Translations under genes and position numbers: made by a program | DNA from: Anthracocystis setariae | Taxonomy: Eukaryota; Basidiomycota; Ustilaginomycetes; Ustilaginales; Ustilaginaceae | DNA length: 64,000 nucleotides | Assembly (NCBI GenBank): GCA_928724745.1 | Contig: CAKMXJ010000015.1 | Location: 62,001 to 126,000 of the forward strand | Direction: 5' to 3' | Notes under the pieces: model-generated | Told to the model about the DNA's origin: nothing | The model's input: only the letters and a program-made list of their open reading frames with translations | The model's database searches: none | Shown: positions 24,588-35,373 of the stretch, one piece after another | How positions within the stretch are numbered: position 1 is the stretch's first letter | How the letters are laid out: each line of letters opens with the position of its first letter

Positions 24588-24985
24588 TCGAAAAAAGCGG
24601 AAAGTTGCGTCCCCGAACCCATCCACTGACCCACCCCGGGTGGTTTCGAGGGGGGTTCGCGCCGCATCCACCCCGGGTGGATTCAAGCGCGCCACCTTGA
24701 GTATCAATTTAGCGAGGTTTTAGTCTTGCGCTGCGTGGCTAGAGTGGATTCTTCTTGGATTCTTGAATAAACCCCGGCAGACTCGTTGTTTTACTGTGGG
24801 ATCTATCACATCGAAAAAAGCGGAAAGTTGAGTCCGCGAACCCACCCCCTCACCCACCCGGGGTGGTTGCTGGGGGGGTTACACCCCGGAACCACCCCCG
24901 AGCCACCCCGGGTGGGTTCGAGGTGAAACCAACCCGGGTGGGTGAGTGGGTGGGTTCGCATCGAACCCATCCCGGGTGGTTGCTT
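24588..24985. repeat. Cluster of GCGGAAAGTTG heads and CCACCCCGGGTGG palindromic motifs
   Basis: Two units each begin with AAAAAAGCGGAAAGTTG (about 24592 and 24819) and continue into GTCC..GAACCCA. Six near-identical palindromic motifs (CCACCCCGGGTGG and close variants) lie at about 24631, 24668, 24854, 24903, 24930 and 24967, separated by GGTTCG-containing spacers. The segment is much more GC-rich than its surroundings. Confidence 0.75.
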
Positions 24986-25268
24986 GGGGGGTGGGTTCGT
25001 AGCAAACCCGCTCACGATGCTGGTCAGGCAGGGCGCTGCTGGTACGCTCACTCAAATAGCGGGCCTTTCCACGCAGGCACGCTAGCACAGCTTGGTGTGC
25101 CTGTACACCATCATGCATAGCAACGAGGGAAATCGCGTAGTATATATTGCCGAGAACAATGGTTGCGGGAGCGTAAGCGTTTGAAATCAAATGGTCGTGA
25201 GCAAGCAAATGCAGGCTTCGCGTCTTGATAGCGGCAGTGTGGTTGAGCCGGATTGCGGACTGTGAGCT

Positions 25269-26849
25269 TCAGAAGCAAAGCAAAGGCAGCAACAGCGTGT
25301 CAGTATTGTTGAGCGAAGACGAGAGACGTACCATGACGGAATCAACCAACCCAAGCTTGAGCCTGTAGGAACAGAGGTTGACGACGAGCGACGTTGAATC
25401 GGAGCGAGGCGGTGATGGAGGAGACGACCTGGGCGATGAGCCTGTTGAGGTTGGTGAAGCCGGGCGAGGCAATGCCAAGCTTGATGCGGCAGATGTCGTA
25501 GATGGCCTCGTTGTCGACCATGAAGGAACAGTCCGAGTTCTCGTCAAGGATGGTGTGGGTGGTGAGGACGGAGTGTCTTGGGCGAAGGGTAGACGGAGAA
25601 TTCGAGCTTGGCCTTCTTCGAGACGCTCAAGGAGGATTGAACAGAGACCGGAACCTGTGCCACCGCTGAACGAGTGGAAGACGAAGAAACCTTGGAGACC
25701 CCGAGCAGGCATCGGCGAGCTTGCGAACACGGTCGAGGGTCTGGTCAATGAGCTCCTTGCCGACGATGTAGAGGCCCCGAGCGTAGTTGTTGGCGGCATG
25801 CTCCGTATTGGTGACGAGGGTCTTGGGGTGGAAGAGCGAACGGAAGGTATCAGTGCGGGCCTCGTCAATAACGTTGAGCTCCAAGTCAAAGTAGATGGAG
25901 CGGAGAACTTACCGGTTTCGCTGAGCAACCTGTCATCGTACGACTCGGGGATGTTCTTGAGGTAGAGGTTGACGCCTTGGGACTTGGCGAGCTTCTCGTT
26001 CTTGGCAGCCTCGTACGAGCGACGGAGCTCATCGACGGCGGTCTGGGCCTCGTCGTGGTTCTCGAAGTTGACGAACCCGAAGCCCTTGGTGATGGTGAAG
26101 AGCTTCTCGAACTCTTCGTCGGTGACCTCGGGGTCGACGTTCTTGCAGTAGACGTTGGTGAACCTGGCACGCGACTCCTCGATCTTGGCATGACGCTCCT
26201 TGCGGGGGATGTGGTGACCAACGTAGACCTTCTTGTCGTTCAAGAGCATGCCGTTGACGTGCTTGATGGCGGCCTCGGCAGCCTTGGCGGTCTCGTAGTG
26301 GACGAAACCGTAGCCAAGCGAGCCGGTCTCGTTGGTGGCGACCTTGCACGAGAGGATGTTGCCAAAGGCAGCAAAGGTGTCGTGAAGAGCCTTGTTGTCG
26401 ATGCCGGCATCGAGGTTCTTGATGAAGATGTTGTCCTGACCGGTGCGGCGGAGAGCAGGGTCACGCTGAGACCACATAATACGGCAGGGACGGTTGCGGA
26501 TGAGCGAGTAGTTGAGCTGCTCCATGGCGCGCTCACCGTCAGCGGCGTTGATGAAGTTGACGTAGGCGTATCCGAGCAAACGACGGGTGACTGCGTCATG
26601 GCACACATGAATAGGGATAGAGGCGACGGGACCGATCATGCTGAAGATCTCGAAGAGCATGGCCTCGGTGACGGAGGGGTCGAGCTCACCAACCAAGGTA
26701 AAGCAAAGCGAGGCGTTGTTAGCGATGTCGGACTTGTTGGCGGCTGACTGCTGGGCGGCGGGGGTGGGGTTGGAGGCGGAGACAGCATCGACAGGGGCGG
26801 TGGCGGGAGAATTGTTGACAAGAGCGGCCGACTTACCAATTGAAACCAT
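25269..26849 (-). pseudogene. Chimeric pseudogene: truncated PAB1 joined to alpha-tubulin fragment
   Basis: A 526-codon ORF opens as poly(A)-binding protein: a Gln/Ala/Asn-rich leader, RRM1 (SLCFTLVGELDPSVTEAMLFE), RRM2 (NIFIKNLDAGIDNKALHDTF) and part of RRM3 (NVYCKNVDPEVTDEEFEKLF). RRM3 lacks its middle: KLFTITKGFGFVNF joins two distant parts, and the end of RRM3 up to RRSYEAAK is also missing. RRM4 stops after two or three turns and the sequence switches at about 25925 to alpha-tubulin (SETGK..., [36 protein letters not shown]). This tubulin part is spread over three frames down to the [11 protein letters not shown] block near 25390, with several small deletions. Both donors are incomplete, so this is a rearranged duplicate, not the cell's only copy of either gene. 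Confidence 0.85.
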
Positions 26850-27320
26850 GCTTGCAGGCTACCGAGTGTGGATGAGCGGAAGGAGAGAGGTGGTGGGCGA
26901 GAAAAAGGAGAGAAGCGTCAGCAAAACTGTTTTTATGTCTGAATGCGCGCCAAGCTCGAAATTTGCTTGCCGAGTGCTTGTACCTTTGACAGCTGTGGCG
27001 ACTGGCTTTGCGGGGATCGAAGATGACTCACCATTTGCAGATTGCCTCGCCGTCGAGGAGAGCTTGAGGTACTGTGGCGAAAAGGTGAATCGTGAGCTAC
27101 GCAGGCATTGAGACCATCAGAAGTACTTACCCGTGTCTGTCGGAGGCTTCCGATCGAAGAGCCTTGCAGTGCCCCTGCTTGCAATCCAGACTCGTTGTTG
27201 ACGTAGTCGTGCATGTGCTCCAGACTGCAGGCGGGCACAAGCGTAGGTTGATGTCTTCTTGCTAGTACTGTGCGTGTAAAGTACATGGTAGTTGATGCAA
27301 GGGCGAGGCGAGGTAGCTGT
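26850..27320. other. Spacer between PAB1-like pseudogene and CACTA-type element
   Basis: Probably the former PAB1 leader region read on the minus strand (a GCTTGCAG|GCTACC acceptor-like site lies near 26855), ending at the proposed left edge of the DNA transposon. No gene recognised. Confidence 0.35.
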
Positions 27321-27387
27321 CACTGTTGGTCGTTGCGTTGATGTTCAAAGAAAGTAAAGAAGTCCAGAGTCAGCATATGGGATCACA

Positions 27388-29349
27388 ATGGCTTCGAGGT
27401 CGACTGGGCATGAGATCCGTGATGATGCCGGAGCCCAAAGTGCTGAGGGTGAACGGTACTTACCATCACGAGTTCAATCACCGATGGCTGTTCATGATCC
27501 TTGGAGACATCTAACAGCAGCAATGAGACAAAGATCAACAGAAAGAAGTAATGTCAATGGTCAGTACTCGTTATCTAAACAGTTAGGATCAGTAGCAGAG
27601 CAATCCAATTCATCGACGTCGTCGTTGTCGAGCCTGACATCCAATGACGATGGCTATGGGACCGGCGACAGCAGTGAAGAGGAAGCGATCGTTCTGGTTC
27701 CTTCTCAGCCTGGTGTCGCGCGGTCAAGACAGCCATCGTTGAGGCCAAGTGCGAGTTCTGCAACCCACCCGACCAGACAGCAAGTAGGAACCGAGACACA
27801 CCAGACCAACGTCAACCAGCAAGCACCAAGGAACGAGGACAACATGTCTTCGCAGCAAGACATTTGCTCGGACGTGGAACGTCTCAAGCAGAGCAACACA
27901 AGCCTACAACAGCAAATCGACGAACTCCGGCAACTGATCTCGGATGCTCAACAGCATCGTAACGACATCATAACGACGCTGCACTGGCATGACGAAACTC
28001 TTCAGCAACTCCATCCTAGCCAAGCCGCGATGCAACGCCGGCCCCCGCTTCCCTCGCTCCAAGCACCTCGTCCTGGTGGAGGGGGTCCCAAGCCCAACCT
28101 CAACCTGCAGCGCCCCTTCCTGCTGGAACTGCGCAAACGGATGGGGATCAATCGAAACCAGCCCCTACCACCCTTCGAAGCGGATCCTCCAAGTCTGGCC
28201 GGTATGCCAGTCCTGCGTGTGGACTGGTCACGACCGCCAGAGGACTATAGTGACCTAGTCCACGATGTCCTCCGCCACATCAATACAAACGACAATGAAA
28301 CCCATAACCAGATCGAGGCGATGGGTGGCCATGCGGTGGCCTTTCGCGTTTGTGAGTCTAGCTTCGCGCGATTATTCAAGCGCTGGCGCAAGCAGGAACG
28401 ACTCGCTGCCAATCCAAGGCAACAACAGGCCGAGGAGGCGAGTCGTCGCCGCGCCGCTAGAGCCACCAAGAAATGCAAGAAACGTTCCAAGTACCTGCTG
28501 CGCGACGTTGCTCTGTGGCGGCAGTTCAACTGCAGCCACTTTGCGATCCGGGAAGCAGCCAGTCTTGAGGTCACCGACGACGAGACCGACATCGTTGCTT
28601 CCCGTCCGATGTCGCAAAGGTCGGAAGCAGAACTTGGAACAGGGACCGGAACAGGGAGCGGAACAGGGATCGGAACAGGGTACGGAACACGGCACGGAAC
28701 AGGGCACGGAACAGGGCAACTCACTGATCGTCGTCAAGATGCAGGTATTGATGGTGTTGGCGGCGGGGGCAGCCAATCCGGCGCACTGAAGAAAGTCGTT
28801 CCTTGCTGGAGATCATTGGAGCTGCATACGGCTCTGCAGGAGGTGGATCAAAGAAGAATGGAAGAGATGGAGCGTCAGTCAGTGCCGTCCACTATGTTGC
28901 GCGAGAGAACAGGACGGCTGCCAGTCACCTATCCGCCACAGGACGCAGTAATCCAGCCTTTGTCGGGTCTGATCCAGCGCTGGATGGTGAGCGCCGAGTT
29001 TGCCAGGCTGTTTCCGGAAGCCGTACGCAAAGTCGGCCGCAACACCATCCTTCCAGACCACGCCAGCACCAGCATCCGGGATCCAGACCAGTGGGGCCAA
29101 CATCCGCCGTACGAGGTTCACAATGCTACTTACCATCAGAACGAGAACCAGAGCTATGAGCTCTTCCGTTGCCAAGGAGATTATGATGGTATCGATCTTG
29201 ATGAGACCCAAGTCGAGGCTGGTCCAAGCAGTCGTCCGACTCGCCGTCGTCGTGGTCAAGGAGATGTTGAGGAAGATCTTGACGAGACCCAGGTCGAGGC
29301 TCCTCCAAGCAGTCGTCCGACTCGCCGTCGTCGTGTTCCCCGTCGCTGA
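27388..29349 (+). CDS. Unrecognised 653-residue coiled-coil/basic protein, probably transposon-encoded
   Basis: Starts at an ATG (MASRSTGHEIRD) and runs 653 codons without introns. A Ser-rich N-terminal third is followed by a coiled coil at about 153-190 (VERLKQSNTSLQQQIDELRQL). A conserved-looking central block follows (RVDWSRPPEDYSDLVHDVL and a strongly basic helix with FKRWRKQERLA and RRRAARATKKCKKRSK). A Gly-Thr repeat lies at about 416-446. The C-terminal tail holds two copies of an LDETQVEAxPSSRPTRRRR unit. Position and orientation next to the Tnp2 ORF suggest the second protein of the element, perhaps the DNA-binding partner (TnpA-like role), but I see no homology to prove this. Confidence 0.6.
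   Translation: MASRSTGHEIRDDAGAQSAEGERYLPSRVQSPMAVHDPWRHLTAAMRQRSTERSNVNGQYSLSKQLGSVAEQSNSSTSSLSSLTSNDDGYGTGDSSEEEAIVLVPSQPGVARSRQPSLRPSASSATHPTRQQVGTETHQTNVNQQAPRNEDNMSSQQDICSDVERLKQSNTSLQQQIDELRQLISDAQQHRNDIITTLHWHDETLQQLHPSQAAMQRRPPLPSLQAPRPGGGGPKPNLNLQRPFLLELRKRMGINRNQPLPPFEADPPSLAGMPVLRVDWSRPPEDYSDLVHDVLRHINTNDNETHNQIEAMGGHAVAFRVCESSFARLFKRWRKQERLAANPRQQQAEEASRRRAARATKKCKKRSKYLLRDVALWRQFNCSHFAIREAASLEVTDDETDIVASRPMSQRSEAELGTGTGTGSGTGIGTGYGTRHGTGHGTGQLTDRRQDAGIDGVGGGGSQSGALKKVVPCWRSLELHTALQEVDQRRMEEMERQSVPSTMLRERTGRLPVTYPPQDAVIQPLSGLIQRWMVSAEFARLFPEAVRKVGRNTILPDHASTSIRDPDQWGQHPPYEVHNATYHQNENQSYELFRCQGDYDGIDLDETQVEAGPSSRPTRRRRGQGDVEEDLDETQVEAPPSSRPTRRRRVPRR
28635..28720. repeat. Coding 12-bp tandem repeat (GGAACAGGG-type)
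   Basis: About seven imperfect 12-nt units of the form GGAACAGGGNNC lie inside the 653-residue ORF and encode alternating Gly-Thr-Gly. The unit is a multiple of three, so length changes keep the frame. Confidence 0.9.
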
Positions 29350-30926
29350 TTCCCTGCAGTTGCGCGTGATCTCTTGATGTCAAGCAAATTGCATGCGGAA
29401 ATGGATCGAATTGAGCATGATCGTCTGTGCGATCAAAAGAGAAGGGTGTGTCGAAGCAGCCTAGCATAATGGTCCAGGCGCTGGTGATGGTGGTGGAGAT
29501 GGTGTAGCTGTAGCTGTAGCTGTAGCTGAAGGACGACGTAAAGCTCTTTGCGGCTCAGTCAATTTCGTGTGATTAGGCCTGTGGCATGTGATCACGTGAT
29601 TTTTCTTCAGATTAGTTTGCAAGGCCTCGTCACACGCTGACCTCCTCCTCCAACCACCACCACCATCCACTTGAGCTCAACACCACAAGCCGAGTGTCAC
29701 CATCACCAGTTGCTCTGTTGCCATCACAGCAACACGCTCTCATCCTCGCAGATGCGCGTTCTGCTCGAGACAAGAGCCAATCCCTCAAGATTCACAACGC
29801 TACAATCGGCCGCGCATCCTCAAGACTCTCGAGTTCATGTTGTCTGGCCTCTCGGTGCCCATGCTGGGCTTTCCTCGCCTCAACACTACCTTTCATGGGT
29901 TCTCGATACGGTCGCAAGCGCTCACAACCCGCCTCAAGACATCTTTCTGCCTTGCAAGTGGCCTCGAATCTCAATCAAATCATTTCCTGCACTTCGTGCT
30001 TTCTTCAACATTGCCAGCCAGTGATCGTCTCTGCTTCGTCATCGTCCAAAGGTAAAGCTCATCCACTGCTGTACCATTGGACGTTGGCGCAACTCTGACC
30101 TTCACATCCTCGCCTTCCCCCCCCCCGCCCCTTTTTTCCTTCCACCCCTCCCGCTACTGATGTAGCCGTGGCTTCCTTGGGCTCAATCTGGCCTCGCGCC
30201 CTCCCCAACAGCCACCGTCCGGACCTGATCCCCGGACGTTAAAGATATCTCTGTTCCAGGTGCACGTCCTGAGCAGAGACCAACAACCCCAATCCGACGG
30301 GGCCCCCGCGCCAGGAGAGTTGGTCGCTCCCTGGCTGTGTTTTGTTTTGCGGGCAGCACGACCTAGGGTTCAAGCCCCGAACATCAACAACCCTGCTTGG
30401 TTCAGGGCCCCCTTCGCTTGGGAGAGTTGGTCGCTCTCGAGCTGTGTTCGTTGACGAAGGGCAGCACGACTACACGGACCTTGGAACTGGGTACCCGTGT
30501 TTCAACAGACCTCTCCAGCACCGAGAGGTAACGACGCCCCCGGCTGAGACGCGCCGGGAACGCCCATGTGTGGCGGTGGAGTTGCCGGCGAGCACTCCTC
30601 TTGAGCGTCCGACCCGTCCACTGCCGAATTGATCCCGGCAGCCCCCTTTCCCCCCACCACCTTCGAGCGACTTCGGAACATCAAGCGGCGTTGACTGACC
30701 GTCGACGGCAGCACCATCGCAATAAGCATCCTTGTGGTGCCCTTGCCATGGTGTCTTTGCTCTCGTCCAGTCTCGTCGCCTTGATTTCCTTTGTTCGTGC
30801 GCTGGTTGGTCTCTGTTGACATCCGATCGTGCCTTACGTCCTTGGTTCCCCCAACTCAGCTCCCAGTCGCCACCGCCGCATCGCCGCTCCTGTTGCTCTC
30901 GACCACTCCAGTCACACGCTGTCACA
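29350..30926. other. Spacer between the two transposon ORFs
   Basis: No recognisable gene. Contains a TAGCTG hexamer run (about 29505-29528), a C-run (about 30118-30128) and an old tandem duplication: GAGAGTTGGTCGCTC...GGGCAGCACGAC occurs at about 30316-30362 and again at about 30420-30471. Likely promoter and leader of the Tnp2 gene. Confidence 0.5.
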
Positions 30927-33900
30927 ATGAGCTCACGTTGGCCTTCTAAATGGGGCCACGGACCTCGTACGTGTACATGCCATTACTGTGGTGAGGGCGG
31001 CAGGACCATTTCTTACGAGCGATGGCGCTGGCACAGGACGCAGGAACAGGATCGCCTGGCACATCAGATGTCAACCGCAGCCGCAACAGCATCAGGGTCA
31101 GAGCCCGCAGCACTACCAGCAGCATCGAACATGTCGCCCTTGGAGCTGATCCTCTCACGCACCGAACCTGTCCAAAGGGCTGGTGCGCAAGTGGAAGCTC
31201 GGGCACAGCGTCGCCACGGCGTCACAGCCTCTGCGATCGCCGACGATGACATCGATGACTTGCTTGCGCCGCGCTCTGCTGCTGACGATCAGGACGGGGA
31301 GGCAGACAACAATGGCAGCGACAGCGATGCACTGCCTCCCTTTCCCGATCTGCATGCAGACCCTATCGACGACAGCGACGAGATTGCCAGCAATGTTGCA
31401 GGTGACGCCGAGACTGACTCACCATCGTCTGAGGCTAGTCGTCTTGCACTTGCTCAGGCACTTCTTGGCTCAGCTCCAGGCCAGAAGAACGACACATACC
31501 ATCAGTCCGGGGAAGAGGCCGTCGTGAACCCTTTGCAGCAACAGCGCACTCGGTTCACGATGGTCAACTACATCTTTGTAGTATACTTGATGACCTTCCA
31601 CGGACTGTCCAACACCATTGCAACCCTTTACCTTTCATTTGTGTTGCACGTGTTGAGTCGTTTCTGCGCCTTCGTTGATGAGCTACAAGCACCCGCTGCT
31701 GCTGCTGCTGTCGAAGCTGCCTCTCCTTCTTCGCCCTGTCCTCCGTCTGCGTCGTCCCAGCCTTGGCAGCAGCAACCATTGCTGCCGCCACAGCCGTCAC
31801 TCACATCCTCCAGGCAGATCGAACTAGAGTCCCTGTCTTCTCAGTCGCACACTCGGTCACAAGCGTCTGATTTGACAAACTCTCACTTCACTGCCGCCGA
31901 CCATGCAAGGGAAACGTCGTCGTCATTGCCGCAGCTTGCGCCGCTACCGCCGCCGCCGTTACCAATGCTGGTGACTCCTGCGTCGGTGCGGAAGCAGCTT
32001 GGCATGCACAGCGACTTCGATCAGTACCTTGTATGTGCGGCCTGCGGTGAGTTGACGCCATGGGCTGAGTCTGACGCTGCACGGGCTCGTCGACAGATCG
32101 TTTGCGCTTGCGGGGCTAGGCTCCTCGATGACCGCACCGGCCGTCCGCTTCGCCTGTACTGCCATCGCACGCTAGAGACCATCCTGTCTGGCGTGTTGAT
32201 GGACCCAAAGTACTACGAAGCACTCAAGGACTGGCTGCGCGTCGTTGATGAAGCTCATCCGCCAAGCTCTCCTTCGTCCACGCTCGACCCCAACCAACGA
32301 GGTGATGCAAGTACCCATGCTTGCATCTCTTGCGCAGGTGATTGGGTTGATCGACCCATCTACAGCGAGATTCCGACTGGGTCGGCGTGGCTGGAGGATT
32401 GCGACCGCAGCACTGATGAATGTCGACGTCGATGCCTTCACAGACACGCTCCCTTTGTTGCGGCCGGACTGAATCTCAAGTTCACACTCTCTGTGGACTG
32501 GTTCGGTCCGCACAAGGGTAAGTTTCATGAATGGCATTCAACAGGTGCGATACTACTCCGGATCGACAACCTACCCAGCCGTCTGACGACCTTTGACCGG
32601 CGCTGCCTTGGTATCCACCTTGTTGGCTTGCTACCCGGTCCGAAGGAATCGTCGGCTGCACACCTGCAGAAGTTCTTGCAGCTCATTGTCAACGAGCTGC
32701 AGGACTTCGATGGCACGGGTAAGGTGATCAAGACGGTCGGACGTCCGGATGGCGAGCTTGTGAAGGCACGACTGCACATGATCGTTGCCGACACACCTGC
32801 TAGGGCCAAGGTTGCCGGGTTTGCCCTGAAGTATCAAAAGGGCACAATCTGCGCCTACTGCCCAAAGCAGGGCGAGAAGCTCGGCATGACGGACGACGAC
32901 GAGGAGAGCGACAGCTTCGTTGGCAGCCAGCACCAGAGGCGTTGGCATCAGACAGCAGCAGGCTTTCGACGGGTGGCGGTTGATGAGCTGGCCTACTTCA
33001 GCTCTGTTGACAGCTGCCCACCAGATGTGATGCATGCCATTCACCTCGGCCTATGCAAGCGCTTCTGGCACCGCTTCCTGGTCAAGTCTTGCAATGAGAT
33101 CGGAGGGCGGCTGCCAGAAGCACAGTCTGTGATCGCCAATGCGCTGCTGCCATCAAACGTCCAGGGTCCCAACAAGTCGATTGGTAGTCGTTCGGGTGGC
33201 AATCCAACTGCGGAACAATGGGAAACACTGTTCCGTGTGTTGCTGCCCTTTGCTTTGATGCAGCTGTGGAGCGACTCTCTGGCTGGTCACGATGATGAGG
33301 AGCTCATCTTCGCCCCCGTCAAGCCAGGAGGGCCTCGTTCGGGTGCTTCGGCACCCCAGCTTGCCTTGCATGATGCCAATACTGCGACCGCCGCCACCAC
33401 CGCCACCGCCGCCACCACTGCTGCCACTGCGCCTCCAGATGCCGATGTCGACGTCGACGTTGAGGAGGAGGCAGACGCAGACGATGCTGCTGCAAGGGCT
33501 GGTGGTGATGCAAGTGGCCGTCGTTATCGACCTGGGCCTAAACGGGTGCGAAGTGTCTTCCGTTTGGCAATGCTGCTGTGTCGGATTGTCGAGCTCGTCA
33601 GCGGGGATCTCGATGATACTGATGTGGACAAGCTGGCCGACTACATCAACAAATACAATCGTAGTCAGGCCAAGCTTCTGGGATCGGCATGGCTCACATT
33701 CAACAGCCACAACGTTACCCACCTCCCACAGTTCATCAGACGGTTTGGATCCCCCCGACACTTCTCGTCGCTGCCGTTTGAGCGCTTCAATGGCCTCATG
33801 GGCACCATTCCGACCAGCGGCCACAAAGGAGGCATGCTCGAGGCCACCATCATGCGCAACGCCGCACAGAGGCTGGAGGTACGAAGGCTGCTGGCACACA

Positions 33901-34947
33901 GTGGTGTGCCCTTCTTCGAGACGGGGCTTTTGCAGTCGATCGAGGGCCATCATCCCTCCGACTTGTCCACCCTGGACACCCGGCTCAAGAAGAAGGAGCT
34001 CGATCGTAACTCTCTCCGCTTGCTGCTCGATCACCTCAATCGACGTGGTGATGTGGCCTCGCCTCTCTCTGCCGGCAGCGATCGCAGTGTCCGCCCACCG
34101 CCTCAACGCTACGCTCCTTTCTGGGCCAGGGAGGCCCCTGGCGGAGCTGTGCGTCTTGATTGCAGCGCCGAGTTCATTCGTACCACCACCATGAATAGAA
34201 CTCCGCGCGATGTCAAGGTCGGTGGTGTGTTACGAACATCAGCGCCGGAAAGGAATATAGCAGTGTGACAAGCGGGAGGAGGCTTTCCCGATCCAGGTCA
34301 GGAATCGGGGTCCAGGGTGGGACTGCGGCAATCTCCGGGGGGGGCTCCCGGAAGTCATACCGAAGATTCCCCCTGCAACTAACTCATGTTCAGACGTCGA
34401 TTGTATTTTAGCTTACTCACTCTAGTAGGTGGAAATATCAGACCTTCTCCCGATCTCCCGCTCGCCCGCTCCGCTATCTTGGCAACGATCCCGGGAGCAA
34501 CACCCGGTACCACGCCCCTGGCCTCGACACAGACGCACCGCCACGTTCCGAGGTTCTAAGACCCCAGGAGCATAACATGGTGTTGGGCAAGGCGGGCGTG
34601 ACAATCGACGGAACTGCTGGTGCCTCGTCGCGATCGATGATGTGCTGCGGCCGGCGAAGATACTTTGGATCTTTACCAAGTCTCTTCGGCCGTCTGCAGC
34701 TGCGCTCGACGTTGTGTCGCTGACGTTCATGCACATCCGATTGCTTGTGGAAGAGCCTTTGGATGTGCTTGGTCGCCACCACCCCAGTCGAGAGCTCATC
34801 TGCGGCATGGGGATTCGGCTTGCAGTCGACAACGGCAACGACTACGGAGAAGAGCGAGTGGTCGGCATCGAGAGCTATGCCCATCAGCTCGCCGTAGTGC
34901 CTTTCATGGCCAACGGCCGAAAGCTGCTTGGGCTGAAGAGCCTCTGA
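30927..34947 (+). pseudogene. Tnp2-family transposase (Transposase_21 type) interrupted by a solo LTR
   Basis: The start is the ATG of MSSRWPSKWGHG; the open frame to its left begins only with TTG. The head carries a Cys/His-rich start (CTCHYCGEGG), then a long variable region. The Tnp2 core follows: LSVDWFGPHKG near residue 523, GIHLVGLLPGPKES, IVADTPARAK near 618 and DVMHAIHLGLCKRFWHR. An FERFNGLMGTIPTSGHKGG block lies near 951. These are the family's catalytic-region motifs, with Asp at DWFGP and at VADTP. As it stands the ORF ends at 34268 after 1113 residues, the last 13 encoded by the inserted LTR. After the LTR and one target copy the same frame resumes and runs to a TGA at 34945-34947, so the uninterrupted protein had about 1221 residues. 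No other disruption is visible, so the element was intact when hit. Confidence 0.88.
34228..34577. mobile_element. Solo LTR, family B copy 2 (350 bp), inside the Tnp2 ORF
   Basis: Begins TGTTACG and ends CATAACA, with a perfect 5-bp target duplication TGGTG at 34223-34227 and 34578-34582. The right half (from about 34395) is almost the same as the copy ending at 20130. It supplies a premature stop to the transposase. Confidence 0.93.
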
Positions 34948-35373
34948 TGCTTTCCGCACAAATAAGATTTGACACACTCTAGTTTCAATGACAAGGACCG
35001 CTTGTTCGCGGAGGAGGAGGAGGAGGAGGAGCGTGATACGTGGAGCTCCTCGTGCTTCCGCGGCTTCACGCTTCCGCACGCTTCCGCTCCCTCTCCTCCC
35101 TCCTCCTCCTCCTCCTCCTCCTCCTCCTCCTCGTCGTTGTTGTTGTCGTCGTTGTCGCCATAACACCCACGATCTTACACACGTGTCTCTCTCCTGTGGT
35201 GTTGATTTCCGCCTCTTCGATTCCGCATCCGCAGCTCTCTTCTGCGTTTGCTTTTCTCAACGTCGGCAGCTCTCGACCAAGCAGCTCCTCTTGCTTGCTT
35301 CTTGTCTTGTCTCATTGCTTATGCACAGAGCGTCAACATCAAGCATCAAGACATCAACAGCTACACAAGAACG

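Larger units (their letters stand above)
23356..25268. other. Repeat-dense gene-free segment
   Basis: No supported gene. Contains the degenerate direct repeat described at 23742-24330, the GCGGAAAGTTG repeats and the CCACCCCGGGTGG cluster at 24588-24985. ORFs in this stretch lack domains. Confidence 0.55.

Noticed and set aside
30732..30926. N-terminal extension of the Tnp2 ORF
   Set aside because: Begins with TTG and has no Met before MSSRW at 30927.
19772..34577. One retrotransposon bounded by the two family B LTRs
   Set aside because: Different target duplications (GGTAG and TGGTG), and no internal retroelement genes.
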